Made by a program: the position numbers and the translations under genes
Assembly (NCBI GenBank): GCA_964409775.1
Contig: CAYPEI010000001.1
Location: 1-64,000, forward strand
Reading direction: 5' to 3'
DNA length: 64,000 bases
DNA from: JAHBXL01 sp964409775
GTDB taxonomy: Bacteria > Planctomycetota > Phycisphaerae > Phycisphaerales > UBA1924
In this document: positions 19,306 to 28,068 of the stretch, in pieces
How the letters are laid out: each line of letters begins with the position of its first letter
Position numbering within the stretch: position 1 is the stretch's first letter
Notes under the pieces: generated by a model
What the model was told of the DNA's origin: nothing
The model's input: only the letters and a program-made list of their open reading frames with translations
Databases searched by the model: none

Positions 19306-20442
19306 TTAGCGTGGCCCTGACAGGGGCGACCTTCCCTCGACCACCGGCCCTCGGGACCCCGGCTGCACAACGCGCTCCACAAACGCACGATACTCGCCCT
19401 CGGCCTCGGCCAGATCGCGGTTGAAGTATGCCAGAAAAACCACCGGTCCTCTCCGCGAAGTCAGCCCGCGCGCCCCATCTGGGCCAAAGACGGCCACGAC
19501 GGTGCGTGCCACGCTGCCCGCCGCGGCATCGTGAAGAAGTTTGTTCAGTGATGCCGCGTAGCGGCCCCCCGCGCCCTCGACCAGGAAGTGCGTCATCGCC
19601 CAGACCTGCGCGTAATACGTGAGCGCATCGCTCGCGTCGCCGCCGGGGCCGATCAGGTTCGCCGGCGCGGACTCCAGCAGGGAGGACAGCGGCATCAGTT
19701 CGTTCTTCGCCGCGGCATCTCGAAGAGCGTCAAAGCGCTCCGTATTCGCCCAAGGCAGAAAGACCGGCCTGCTCCCGCGGTCTGCCTCCGGCGCAGACCA
19801 GCGGTGGCCCTCCATGTAGGTCGCGATCCCCTCGTCGAGCCAGATGGGCAGCGTCTGCGCAAACGTCCGTTGATTGAACTGATGCCATCCCTCGTGAGCG
19901 AGGATCGCCATCGTGTCCTGCGTGCCGATGTCGAAGAGCAGCGCCCGCCCGCCATAGGCGAATCCGCCGCGGGGAATGCGGAGGTAGGGGCCGGATTGAT
20001 CCGCCAGCAGTTGCTTGGTGAGGCGCTCCCACTGCATACGGGTCCGAAGCACGAACGTGTCGAGTTTCAGTTGCGGAGCGGGCAGAGCGGCGCCCTCGGC
20101 CGGAACGGTCAAGGCGGTGCGGTAGTGAGACATGGCCGCTTCGAGGAAGCCGGGAAGCCGGTTGATCAGGATGGGCTCGGTCTGCGTGGCGTAGATTCGG
20201 AAGTTGGGTGTCCGGATCAACAGGCCCTTGTCGCCGTCGTAGCTCCAGTCCTCCACCGATTCGACAACGTTCGGGGCGGGCGGTCGCGGCGCCGAACCCC
20301 CAGCGGCCGCCGGAGGCGTGGCCGCGGCGTGGGGCGCCGGAGAGTTCGATGCGCACCCCGATGCTCCGCTGAGGATCAACGCCACCACCGTTCCGACGGC
20401 GGCAAACGCGGCTCCGGCTGCTTGTCGGCATGCTCGCGTCAC
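19306..20442 (-). CDS. lipoprotein zinc metallopeptidase of DUF1570 type
   Basis: The 378-residue protein uses a GTG start that overlaps the valS stop (GTGA, 20439-20442). A signal peptide with a lipobox-like SGASGC near residue 30 is followed by a Pro/Ala-rich linker. The catalytic motif HEGWH matches HExxH, and WLDEGIATYMEG supplies the downstream Glu expected of gluzincins. The arrangement matches the DUF1570 family common in planctomycetes. The substrate is unknown. Translational coupling to valyl-tRNA synthetase is odd for a secreted protease and may only reflect genome packing. Confidence 0.8.
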   Translation of the reverse strand: MTRACRQAAGAAFAAVGTVVALILSGASGCASNSPAPHAAATPPAAAGGSAPRPPAPNVVESVEDWSYDGDKGLLIRTPNFRIYATQTEPILINRLPGFLEAAMSHYRTALTVPAEGAALPAPQLKLDTFVLRTRMQWERLTKQLLADQSGPYLRIPRGGFAYGGRALLFDIGTQDTMAILAHEGWHQFNQRTFAQTLPIWLDEGIATYMEGHRWSAPEADRGSRPVFLPWANTERFDALRDAAAKNELMPLSSLLESAPANLIGPGGDASDALTYYAQVWAMTHFLVEGAGGRYAASLNKLLHDAAAGSVARTVVAVFGPDGARGLTSRRGPVVFLAYFNRDLAEAEGEYRAFVERVVQPGSRGPVVEGRSPLSGPR

Positions 20443-23400
20443 GAGATCGCCTTGAGTTGCATCTGCGCCGCGGCGAGATCGGACTCCGCCTTGGCAAGTT
20501 GGGACTTGGTCTCATCGACGAGTTTGGGCGGCGCCTTGGCGATGTACCCGGCGTTGTTGAGCCGGCCGTTCATCGTGGCGATGGACCTGGTGAGGTCCGT
20601 AATGAGTTTCTCCAGCCTCGCCCTTTCGGTTGCGCTGTCGACGGCGTCGGCGAGATTCGAGAGGAACAACTCGTGGCCCTCAAAGCGGAACGACACACCC
20701 GCTCCCTCGGCCGGGGTGCTCGTCGACACCGCCTCCAGGCCGGCGAGGGTCTGCACGAGCCCGCCCCCCCCGGCCGCGGGTGCGTTGATGATCGCCAGCA
20801 CGGCCGCGGCGGCGGGGGGGCTGTGCAGCGAGATCTTCCGCTTGTCGTTGACGTTGTGCTGGGCGCGGACCTCGCGGATGGCGGTGATCAGCGAGCGGAG
20901 GCGTTCGAACTCGCGTTCGGCGGTTTCATCGCGCAAGGAATCGGCGATCTTGGGCCAGCCGGCGGTGCACAGGAGGCCTCCCTTGCGGGATGGGGCGAGA
21001 TCGAAGCCGTCGAGGCGGTCGGTCTCGATGTGGCGCAGGTGCTCCCAGATGGCCTCGGTCACGAACGGCGTGACGGGGTGCAGCAGGCGGACGATCGTCT
21101 CCAGCGCGTGGGCGAGGACCGCACGCTGGCGGGGTGAGGAATCGACGGTGGGCTTGATGCCCTCGATGTACCAGTCGCAGAAGTCGCGCCAGAGCAGGTC
21201 GTAGAGGGTCTGTGCGTAGTTGGCGAACTCGTAGTTGGCGAGCGCGGCCTCGGCCTCCTTCACGCCCGCGTGGAGGCGGGAGAGCATCCAGCGGTCGATG
21301 AGGGAGAGTTCGGCCGCGGCGGGGCTGTCCTTGACTGGGCGGCGCAGGATGGTGAGTGCGAAGCGCGAGGCGTTCCAGAGTTTGTTGCAGAAGTTGCGGC
21401 CGGCATCGAACTTCGGCGAGGTGTTCTTGCCGCTCTTGGGGTCCTTCACCACCGGCAGGCGGACATCCTGCGTGTTGGTGGCCATCTGCGCCAGCGTGAA
21501 GCGCATCGCATCGCAGCCGTGCGAATCGATGATGTCGCGAGGGTCGACGCCGTTGCCGAGGGACTTGCTCATCTTGCGGCCATCACCATCCTGGATGACG
21601 GCGTGGATGAAGACATCGCGGAAGGGAACCGGACCAGAAGTGGCGGGGTGGCCAAGTGGCAAAGTGGCGGAGTGTGGAGAGGACTCGTCCGCGCGGAGGT
21701 AGCGGTTGAACATCACCATGCGCGAGACCCAGAGAGTGATGATCTCTCGCGCGGTGCAGAGGACGGAGGAGGGATTGAAGGCTTCGAGCAGGCCCTTGTT
21801 GGAGGCAGCGTTGTACTTGGCAGGGTCAGGCCAGCCGAGCGTGCTCAGCGGCCACAAAGCGGAAGAGAACCAGGTGTCGAGGACGTCGGGGTCTTGAACC
21901 ATGCCGCGAAGTGAAGCGTTGATCTCGTCAGCTAGGCGAGTGATTTCTTGCGTCGTCGCCAATGGAAAGTTGAGCGCGAGCAGTTCGTTCACTCCTGGCT
22001 TTTCAGAGCGTGGATAGGTGCCGTCAGGGTGCCGTGTCGTTGGGCAGACTGTTCGGTCACACCACAACGCAAGTACCTCAAGTGCACGAATCGCCGTCGC
22101 AGTTCGCGCTGTCATCTGCATGACGCCGTACGGAGCCAGCCGAATGCACACGTCGTGCTTGCTTGCGCCGAAAGTATCCAAGAACTGAGACATATGGCTT
22201 GTGATCGGAAGCCACTCAGAGGACGCCTCCCACAGGTGCATGGGTGAGCTGATTTGAGTCCGAAGGTCGCCGCAAGTGGTATGGACGTACCACACTGGAA
22301 TCCGATGCCCCCACCACAACTGGCGCGAGATGCACCAGTCGCGGATGTTGTCGTGCCAGTGCTCAAAGGTCTTGGCGTAGCGGGCGGGGTGGAAGGACAG
22401 TGAGCCGTCGCCATCCGCATTCTGCTGTGCTGATGTGCTCTTGTGCTGCTGTGCTGTTGTCCTTTGCTCCGGCACCAACGCCGCATTCGCTGTTTGGGCC
22501 ATGCGAGGATCGGTCACCTTCACGAACCACTGGTCGCTCAGGTACGGCTCGATGACCGCCTTGGAGCGGTCGGAGATCTTGACGGTCTGCTTGTACGGCT
22601 TGGTGTCCTCGAGCAGGTTGCGAGCCTTGAACTCGGCGAGCACTTTCTTGCGGGCATCCTCGCGCGACAGGCCGAGGTACACCTTCGCATCGCCGAGATC
22701 CGTCCAGCCGTGCTTGTCGGAAATCGATGCATCGGGCGCCATCACGTTGATGAGCCCGCTGCCCGTCGAGTTCCGATCGATCTGTTCCTTGCGTCGGAAA
22801 TAGAGGTCGTAGTCGTTCTGGTCGTGCGCGGGTGTCACCTTCAGGAAGCCGGTCGCGTACTCCGCCTTCGGGTCGCTGGCCTCTTCCTCGCTCCGAGCCA
22901 TCGACTTGGGCAGCACCACATACTCATCGGCCACGATCGGCAGGATGCGCCCCACCAGCGGCAACTGCACCCACAGCCTGTCGAGCGCCTTGAGACGTGG
23001 ATCGTGCGGGTTCATGCCTACCGCCACATCGCCCAGATATGTTTCCGGCCGCGTTGTCGCGACTGTCACCCACGCCTGCTGATCCGCCGGGTGCTGCTCC
23101 GCGCCGGGATAGCCTCGCCGCGCCAGTTCGCCCCACGTCACGGGCCTCATCTCCGATTTGCTCACTTGCTCATTTGCTGCTCTGCCATTTTCCGCTCGTC
23201 CCTGGACGAGCGGATACCGCATGTAGTAGAACGCGGTGTCGATCTCCTGCTCATCGGTCTCATCGTCGGCCACCGCGGTCCTGAGTTCCGGGTCCCAGTT
23301 CACCAGCCGCTTGCCGCGATAGATGAGGCCATCGCGGAACAGGCGGAAGAAGGCCTCGCGCACGGCCGCGGCACACTGTTCATCCATCGTGAAGCGCTGG

Positions 23401-23882
23401 CGGTCCCAATCGCACGAGCAGCCCATCACCTTCAGTTGCTCGGTGATCGTCTTCTCGTACTCGTCCTTGAAGGCCTGGATCTTCGCGATGAACTCCTCGC
23501 GAGAGAAGTCGTGCCGCCGCTTCTTCTCTTCCTGCCAGACCCGCTTCTCGACGACGGCCTGTGTCGCGATGCCCGCGTGGTCGGTCCCCGGCATCCACAG
23601 CGTTTCGAAGCCCATCATGCGGTGCGCCCGCGCGAGGATGTCCTGCAGCGTGTTGTTGAGCGCGTGGCCCAGGTGCAGCGCCGCCGTCACGTTTGGCGGC
23701 GGGATGAAGATGCAGTACGTCTCGGCCTCGCCCCGCAGCACGCGCGCGGGGTCGGCATGGAACGGCTTGTGGTCATCCCATGCCTGCGTGACTCGCGGCT
23801 CCGCGTCCGCCGGCTTGTATGCCGAGGGCATGGTGAAGTCGGAACCGGAGGAAGGTCGCGATGATGCTGGGGGGGTGGTCAT
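20439..23882 (-). CDS. valS: valyl-tRNA synthetase, enlarged
   Basis: Charges tRNA-Val with valine. The protein has 1147 residues from the ATG at 23882; an ATG 51 bases downstream is an alternative. Class I signatures are HLGH (70-73) and KMSKS (about 770-774). TVATTRPETYLGD marks the editing domain, and IRDWCISRQLWWGHRIP and DVLDTWFSSALWP are typical. The C-terminal coiled coil (last 70 residues) is the tRNA-binding arm. Typical bacterial ValRS has 870-950 residues. The extra length comes from insertions near 229-242, 470-487, 530-655 and 736-748. Three of these contain 8-nt periodic repeats. The frame is open far upstream, but that part is antisense to the TPR gene. Confidence 0.95.
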   Translation of the reverse strand: MTTPPASSRPSSGSDFTMPSAYKPADAEPRVTQAWDDHKPFHADPARVLRGEAETYCIFIPPPNVTAALHLGHALNNTLQDILARAHRMMGFETLWMPGTDHAGIATQAVVEKRVWQEEKKRRHDFSREEFIAKIQAFKDEYEKTITEQLKVMGCSCDWDRQRFTMDEQCAAAVREAFFRLFRDGLIYRGKRLVNWDPELRTAVADDETDEQEIDTAFYYMRYPLVQGRAENGRAANEQVSKSEMRPVTWGELARRGYPGAEQHPADQQAWVTVATTRPETYLGDVAVGMNPHDPRLKALDRLWVQLPLVGRILPIVADEYVVLPKSMARSEEEASDPKAEYATGFLKVTPAHDQNDYDLYFRRKEQIDRNSTGSGLINVMAPDASISDKHGWTDLGDAKVYLGLSREDARKKVLAEFKARNLLEDTKPYKQTVKISDRSKAVIEPYLSDQWFVKVTDPRMAQTANAALVPEQRTTAQQHKSTSAQQNADGDGSLSFHPARYAKTFEHWHDNIRDWCISRQLWWGHRIPVWYVHTTCGDLRTQISSPMHLWEASSEWLPITSHMSQFLDTFGASKHDVCIRLAPYGVMQMTARTATAIRALEVLALWCDRTVCPTTRHPDGTYPRSEKPGVNELLALNFPLATTQEITRLADEINASLRGMVQDPDVLDTWFSSALWPLSTLGWPDPAKYNAASNKGLLEAFNPSSVLCTAREIITLWVSRMVMFNRYLRADESSPHSATLPLGHPATSGPVPFRDVFIHAVIQDGDGRKMSKSLGNGVDPRDIIDSHGCDAMRFTLAQMATNTQDVRLPVVKDPKSGKNTSPKFDAGRNFCNKLWNASRFALTILRRPVKDSPAAAELSLIDRWMLSRLHAGVKEAEAALANYEFANYAQTLYDLLWRDFCDWYIEGIKPTVDSSPRQRAVLAHALETIVRLLHPVTPFVTEAIWEHLRHIETDRLDGFDLAPSRKGGLLCTAGWPKIADSLRDETAEREFERLRSLITAIREVRAQHNVNDKRKISLHSPPAAAAVLAIINAPAAGGGGLVQTLAGLEAVSTSTPAEGAGVSFRFEGHELFLSNLADAVDSATERARLEKLITDLTRSIATMNGRLNNAGYIAKAPPKLVDETKSQLAKAESDLAAAQMQLKAIS
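21641..21680. repeat. 8-nt periodic array inside valS (TGGCnnAG type)
   Basis: Five 8-base units on the plus strand: TGGCGGGG, TGGCCAAG, TGGCAAAG, TGGCGGAG and a diverged TGTGGAGA. The first four share TGGC. The array lies in the coding sequence near residues 736-748, just before the KMSKS region, where other ValRS proteins have a shorter loop. Confidence 0.7.
22421..22460. repeat. 8-nt periodic array inside valS (GCTnnTGT type)
   Basis: Five consecutive 8-base units on the plus strand: TCTGCTGT, GCTGATGT, GCTCTTGT, GCTGCTGT and GCTGTTGT. CT at positions 2-3 and TGT at positions 6-8 are invariant. In the valS frame it encodes a Gln/Thr/Ser-rich loop near residues 474-487 (TTAQQHKSTSAQQN). 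Confidence 0.75.
23157..23196. repeat. 8-nt periodic array inside valS (TTTGCTCA type)
   Basis: Units on the plus strand are TTTGCTCA, CTTGCTCA, TTTGCTGC, TCTGCCAT and TTTCCGCT. The first three match well and the last two are diverged. It lies in the coding sequence near residues 229-242, inside an extra segment that precedes the editing-domain motif TVATTRPET. Confidence 0.6.
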
Positions 23883-24053
23883 GGTTGATCGGGAAGCGGT
23901 AGGGGGTGGCCGGAGACAGCGGCCCAAGTGTATGAGTTGGAAGCGGCTCTCGCGGCGGTTTCGGACTGGGTAAACCGCCTTTGGGACCTTCCCCGCCAGA
24001 ACGGCCGCACCCCGCTGGCTGCCGCTTGTGGCATGACCGATAGAGTTGTCATG

Positions 24054-25100
24054 ATGAGTGAAGGAATGTCGAGGTCGAAGGGACCTGCTCTCGCGGTCGC
24101 CGCGCTTGCGATCGCTGTCGGAGTGGTCGTGTGGCTCGTGTTCAGCATGGCTCGGAGCGCCCCGGGTTCTGCGCAAGCCAAGGGTGGGGGCGGTTCCGCC
24201 GCCGGGCGCGATCTGGCCAAGACGATCGACGCGGGAATGGAGTCCGCCGCGGTGTACTGCAGGCAGGGGAGATACGGTGAAGCATCGGCCATCCTCTCGA
24301 AACTGGTCGAACAGAGCGCTGAGAATCAGCCTGTGCGGTTGATGTACGCGCAGTCGCTCATGGGAGAGAAGAAGTTCAAGGAGGCCTACGCCCAGTACCA
24401 GGCGGCCTTCGCGCTGGAGGCCGCCGGCTCGGCAGCAAAGGTCACGCCTGCGCAGGCAAAGTTGCACTTTGAGGCGGGCACCTGTGCCAACCAGGCCGGC
24501 TTGCCGCAGAGGGCCGCCGAGCACTACGAAATGGCGCAGGTCGGCGACCCGTCCGAGGCACGGTATCCGCTCTACCTCGCCATGATGCAGATCAAACTCG
24601 GCGACGACGCCGCGGCGAACGCGAGCCTGGTCCGTGCCGCGAAACTCAACCCGGACCTCGCCGAGGCGTGGGGCACCATGGCGGAGTTGGCCCTGCGCGG
24701 GAACTCGCTCGGCCTTGCCGCGCAGCACCTTGAAAACGCGGAACGCCTCCAGCCCGAGGTCGCACGCTGGCGAATCGTTCGCGCCAGGATTCTCAATCGC
24801 CAGGGCGAGCCGGAAAAGGCGGCCACGATCCTGCTCGCGCTCGACGACGCCTCGCGCCGCGGCAAAGAGGCGATGACCACCCTCGCCCAGTCGTTCGGGC
24901 TGCTCAAGCGGCCGCTCGATGCGGCGAAGATGTACGCCGACGCCGCCAAGGCATCGCCCGACGATGCCGAGTTGCAGTTCGAAGCGGCCCAGTGGTTCGC
25001 CCGCGCCGGTGATCAGAAATCCGCGGCTGCGCATGCGAAGATCGGCGCGATGCTCGGCCATGAAGGCTGCCGCGAGATACTGGCAAGGGCAGGCGAATAG
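24054..25100 (+). CDS. membrane-anchored TPR protein
   Basis: About 348 residues from the ATG at 24054. In-frame ATGs at 23928, 24033, 24051 and 24066 are alternatives; I prefer one just before the transmembrane helix. One helix (ALAVAALAIAVGVVVWLVFSM) anchors the protein, followed by a Gly-rich linker and about eight tetratricopeptide-like units to the end. There is no lipobox. It is divergent from valS. TPR domains mediate protein contacts; the partner is unknown. The region 23883-24053 between the two genes shows no recognisable site. Confidence 0.75.
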   Translation: MSEGMSRSKGPALAVAALAIAVGVVVWLVFSMARSAPGSAQAKGGGGSAAGRDLAKTIDAGMESAAVYCRQGRYGEASAILSKLVEQSAENQPVRLMYAQSLMGEKKFKEAYAQYQAAFALEAAGSAAKVTPAQAKLHFEAGTCANQAGLPQRAAEHYEMAQVGDPSEARYPLYLAMMQIKLGDDAAANASLVRAAKLNPDLAEAWGTMAELALRGNSLGLAAQHLENAERLQPEVARWRIVRARILNRQGEPEKAATILLALDDASRRGKEAMTTLAQSFGLLKRPLDAAKMYADAAKASPDDAELQFEAAQWFARAGDQKSAAAHAKIGAMLGHEGCREILARAGE

Positions 25101-25103
25101 CCA

Positions 25104-25883
25104 TCACAGCAGCGAGCGCCCGCCATCCAGCCGGATCACCTGGCCGGTGATATACGGTGCGTCGAGCGCCAGCCACCGCACCGCGTCCGCGGCATCTTCG
25201 GGCGTTCCCGCTCGCTCCAGCGGGATGTGCTTTACGTACGCCGCCTGTGCCTCGGGGTCAGACTCATGCCCCGTCTCGGGCCACGCCACGACGCCCGGCG
25301 CAACCGCGTTGACGCGCACGTGGGGGGCCATCTCGCGGGCGAGCGAACGCACCATCTCGACCAGCGCGGCCTTGGACATCGCATAACTGGCGAAGCCGCG
25401 CCGCGGCAGGCCGTGTTCTCCGAGCGCGTGGATGTCCGCCATGGCCACAATCGCGCCGCCGCCCGCGAGCGATGACGCGGCCAACTTCGACGCGAACGCG
25501 CGGGAAAGCAGCAGCGGCGCAACCGCGTTCACCGTGTAGTCCCGCATCGCCCGCTCCGGTGTCAGCCCCGAAAGCGGCGATGCTTCATACGCGGACGCAT
25601 TGTGAACGAGAACATCGCATCGAGGGTGTGCGGCGGCAAGAGCGGTCACCCGCGCATCTACCTCCGCCGGGTCGTCAAGCGCAAGGGCATGCACCATGGC
25701 CTGTACGCCAAGCCCATGGACTTCCGCGGCGGTCGCTTCCGCCTCCTCTTGCGAGCGGTTGTAGGTCAGCACGACATCGCACCCCGCCCGGGCCAGCGAC
25801 AGGCAGATCGCCCGACCGACTCTGCGCGCGCCTCCTGTGACAAAGGCGACCGGGCGATTGGTGTGTTCCCACGGAGATCTCAT
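25104..25883 (-). CDS. SDR oxidoreductase, pteridine-reductase-like
   Basis: A 259-residue NAD(P)-dependent short-chain dehydrogenase. The dinucleotide motif TGGARRVG (residues about 16-23) has the Arg-rich form seen in pteridine reductases and FolM. LVHNASAYEASPL corresponds to the NNAS region, YAMSK is the catalytic YxxxK, and VNAVAPGVV and GQVIRLDGG are standard C-terminal motifs. The likely substrate is a dihydropterin, but this is a family-level guess. Its start overlaps the stop of the gene before it (ATGA, 25880-25883), so it is the last gene of a four-gene operon. Confidence 0.82.
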   Translation of the reverse strand: MRSPWEHTNRPVAFVTGGARRVGRAICLSLARAGCDVVLTYNRSQEEAEATAAEVHGLGVQAMVHALALDDPAEVDARVTALAAAHPRCDVLVHNASAYEASPLSGLTPERAMRDYTVNAVAPLLLSRAFASKLAASSLAGGGAIVAMADIHALGEHGLPRRGFASYAMSKAALVEMVRSLAREMAPHVRVNAVAPGVVAWPETGHESDPEAQAAYVKHIPLERAGTPEDAADAVRWLALDAPYITGQVIRLDGGRSLL

Positions 25884-26257
25884 CGCTTGGGCCCCTTGCC
25901 TTCGCCAGGGGAGGGCTCGTCGTCATCCTCGGCCCGCCGCAGATCGACATCGCCCGGAGAAAGGTCCGAAGGGTCGATGTCGCGGGTGTCGTCATCGCTC
26001 AGGTTGTCATCAGGTGGCAGGCGAAGTCGGCGTGCCGACTCGCTCCATGCTTCGGGCGGGCGGCCGCGGCGACGGGGCGGCCGGACAGGTTCCCCCCGGA
26101 CACGTCGGCGAGCCGCCATGAGCCAGAGCGTTGCAAACACGACTGTGAAGATCGCAACGCCCATGAGCAGGGCGGACGGCGTCCGGAGCCGGTCCGCCGG
26201 CGCGCCGCCGAGCGCTTCAACGAGGCCCGAAACGTGTTCCGCGATGTGCGGGTGCAT
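25880..26257 (-). CDS. small single-pass membrane protein, unknown
   Basis: About 125 residues from the ATG at 26257. The frame extends further upstream, but that part is antisense-like and overlaps the methyltransferase gene. One transmembrane helix (LLMGVAIFTVVFATLWLMAA) is followed by a basic patch (RRRVRGEPVRPPRRRGR) and a strongly acidic tail rich in Asp. I do not recognise a family. It sits between the methyltransferase and the SDR gene, coupled to the latter by ATGA. Confidence 0.6.
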   Translation of the reverse strand: MHPHIAEHVSGLVEALGGAPADRLRTPSALLMGVAIFTVVFATLWLMAARRRVRGEPVRPPRRRGRPPEAWSESARRLRLPPDDNLSDDDTRDIDPSDLSPGDVDLRRAEDDDEPSPGEGKGPKR

Positions 26258-26285
26258 CGATGCAAGGGTATTGGGCCGGCGGTCA

Positions 26286-27008
26286 TCAGTCCCGTACGGC
26301 GACGGCGAGCACCGAAGTACCCCAGGGAACGTGGAATCGACGAAGCAGACGATCCTCCAGGTCGCACCAGGCGGCGGCCATGGCGTTGACGGGTCGCGGC
26401 GGAACGGCAAACTGGGCATGCTTGTCTGACGCCACCCGATTCCGGCGTGCGATGAGCCACTTGGGTGCAAAGAGCGTGTGAAACAGGTAGCGCACGCTGA
26501 CGACTCGGGCGGGCGGCTTGATGAGCGACGCCAGTCCTTTCGCGGAATAGCGGCGGAAGTGAAGGTTGATCTCGTCGTGTTCATCCCAAAGCGACATGAA
26601 TGCCGGGACGGTCATCACCAGCCGCCCGCCGGGCTTGAGCATGCGGACCATCTCCGCGGCCGCTGCGCTGTCATCTTCGATGTGCTCGATGACATCCAGC
26701 GCGGTGATCAAATCAAACTTCCGGCCTTCATAGACCGGCGAGCCGAGTGGAGCGGTGTGAATCAGGCCGCGATCGGGACCGTCGGGCGAGAGGAGGGCAG
26801 TGTCGATCTCGATCCCTTCGACATGGCCGAACTCCCGCAGCCGTGGAAAGAAGAGCGCATCGCCGCAGCCCACATCCAGGATCTCAGAGTCGGGGGCAAG
26901 CGCGGGGCTGAGCCGCCGCAACTCGCGGATCAGGATGCGCTCCCGCGAACGCCACCACCAGTGCCGGCGGTAGAGGTCCGCGTAAACCCGTCCGTAGTCG
27001 CTTTGCAT
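26286..27008 (-). CDS. class I SAM-dependent methyltransferase
   Basis: A 240-residue methyltransferase. The N-terminal YADLYRRHWWWRSRERIL, motif I ILDVGCGDA (about residues 43-51), acidic VEGIEID, FDLITALDVIEHIED and LKPGGRLVMTVPAF are the standard motifs of the Methyltransf_11/23 type. It follows a glycosyltransferase gene, whose 3' end it overlaps by 79 bases, which suggests a polyprenyl-linked or glycan substrate. The N-terminal motif is conserved in related proteins, so the start and hence the overlap look real. Confidence 0.85.
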   Translation of the reverse strand: MQSDYGRVYADLYRRHWWWRSRERILIRELRRLSPALAPDSEILDVGCGDALFFPRLREFGHVEGIEIDTALLSPDGPDRGLIHTAPLGSPVYEGRKFDLITALDVIEHIEDDSAAAAEMVRMLKPGGRLVMTVPAFMSLWDEHDEINLHFRRYSAKGLASLIKPPARVVSVRYLFHTLFAPKWLIARRNRVASDKHAQFAVPPRPVNAMAAAWCDLEDRLLRRFHVPWGTSVLAVAVRD

Positions 27009-27997
27009 ACGACAATCTCCGTGCCGCGCCGGTCGACGGCGGAGGGGTGGACAAGGAGCTGACGGATGAGGGCCACAGGCCGTCGGCGCGTCTCATCGAA
27101 GGTCCGGTGGACATATTCGCCCACGATGCCCATGAACAACAGTTGAACCCCGCCAAGAAACCAGATGGAGATGATCAGCGTCGGCCAGCCGTGCGGCCAA
27201 GTCGGATTCTCGATCGCGATGGCCAGCCCGAGATACACGATCGCCGTGACGAACGAAATCCCCGAGATCGCGAACCCCAGCACCTGCATGATGCGGACCG
27301 GCAGACTGGAAAAACTGAAGATCCCGTCATAGGCGAGCGAGACGAGTTTTTTCAGCGTGTATTTGGGCGACCCTGCGTGGCGGGCGGATCGCTCATACTC
27401 GACCCCCACCTGCCTGTAGCCGACCCACGCCCGCAATCCCCGCACGAATCGCTTCCGCTCCGGCAGGCGCAGCATGTCGTTGACTACGGCCCTGCGCATC
27501 ACACAAAAATCGCCCGTGTCCAGCGGGATATCGATGGACGCGACATTGCGAAGCGTGCGGTAGAAGGCGGAGTACGCCGCTCGCTTGAGGATGTTTTCCT
27601 TCCGCGCACGCCGTACGCCGTACGCTACATCCGCCCCTTGTTCGACCGCGGCCAGCAGCGCTCCCAGGGCCTCCGGTGGGTCCTGCAGATCGCCGTCGAT
27701 GATCGCGACGACCTCGCCGCGGCAGTGTTCAAGCCCCGTCGATACGGCCGCCTGATGTCCGAAGTTCCGGGTCAGGATGATGCCGGCAAACAGCGGATCC
27801 TCTTCAACAATCTTCGCGATCATCGCATCCGTGCCGTCACGGCTGCCATCGGACACCAGCAGCACCTCGGCGCGGCCGAAGCCTGCCGCGGCGGGCGAGG
27901 CGAGAAACGCCGCAATGCGGCGGCGCAACTCCGGAAGGTTCGCTTCCTCGTTGTAGACAGGGATGATGATGCTCAGGGACGAGCCCGGATCCGGCAT
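26930..27997 (-). CDS. family 2 glycosyltransferase, polyprenyl-phosphate type
   Basis: A 355-residue GT2 enzyme of the DPM1/GtrB/ArnC type, which transfers a sugar from a nucleotide donor to a polyprenyl phosphate. It shows SIIIPVYNEEANLPEL, LLVSDGSRDGT, the metal-binding IDGDLQDPPE, and YRTLRNVASIDIPLDTGDFCVMRR. Two C-terminal transmembrane helices (about 235-260 and 270-295) end in MGIVGEYVHRTFDETRRRP. The last 50 residues are Thr/Gly-rich and lie in the overlap with the methyltransferase gene. It is the first gene of the operon. Confidence 0.9.
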   Translation of the reverse strand: MPDPGSSLSIIIPVYNEEANLPELRRRIAAFLASPAAAGFGRAEVLLVSDGSRDGTDAMIAKIVEEDPLFAGIILTRNFGHQAAVSTGLEHCRGEVVAIIDGDLQDPPEALGALLAAVEQGADVAYGVRRARKENILKRAAYSAFYRTLRNVASIDIPLDTGDFCVMRRAVVNDMLRLPERKRFVRGLRAWVGYRQVGVEYERSARHAGSPKYTLKKLVSLAYDGIFSFSSLPVRIMQVLGFAISGISFVTAIVYLGLAIAIENPTWPHGWPTLIISIWFLGGVQLLFMGIVGEYVHRTFDETRRRPVALIRQLLVHPSAVDRRGTEIVVCKATTDGFTRTSTAGTGGGVRGSAS

Positions 27998-28068
27998 GAC
28001 AGAGAGACTTTATCCGGACAACCCCGTACGTGCACGGAGAATCTCGTTGCCCTACCGGGCATTGCGGC

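Noticed and set aside
23883..25061. Long N-terminal extension of the valS frame
   Set aside because: It is antisense to a clear TPR gene. The sequence has no synthetase character, and a proper ValRS start exists at 23882.
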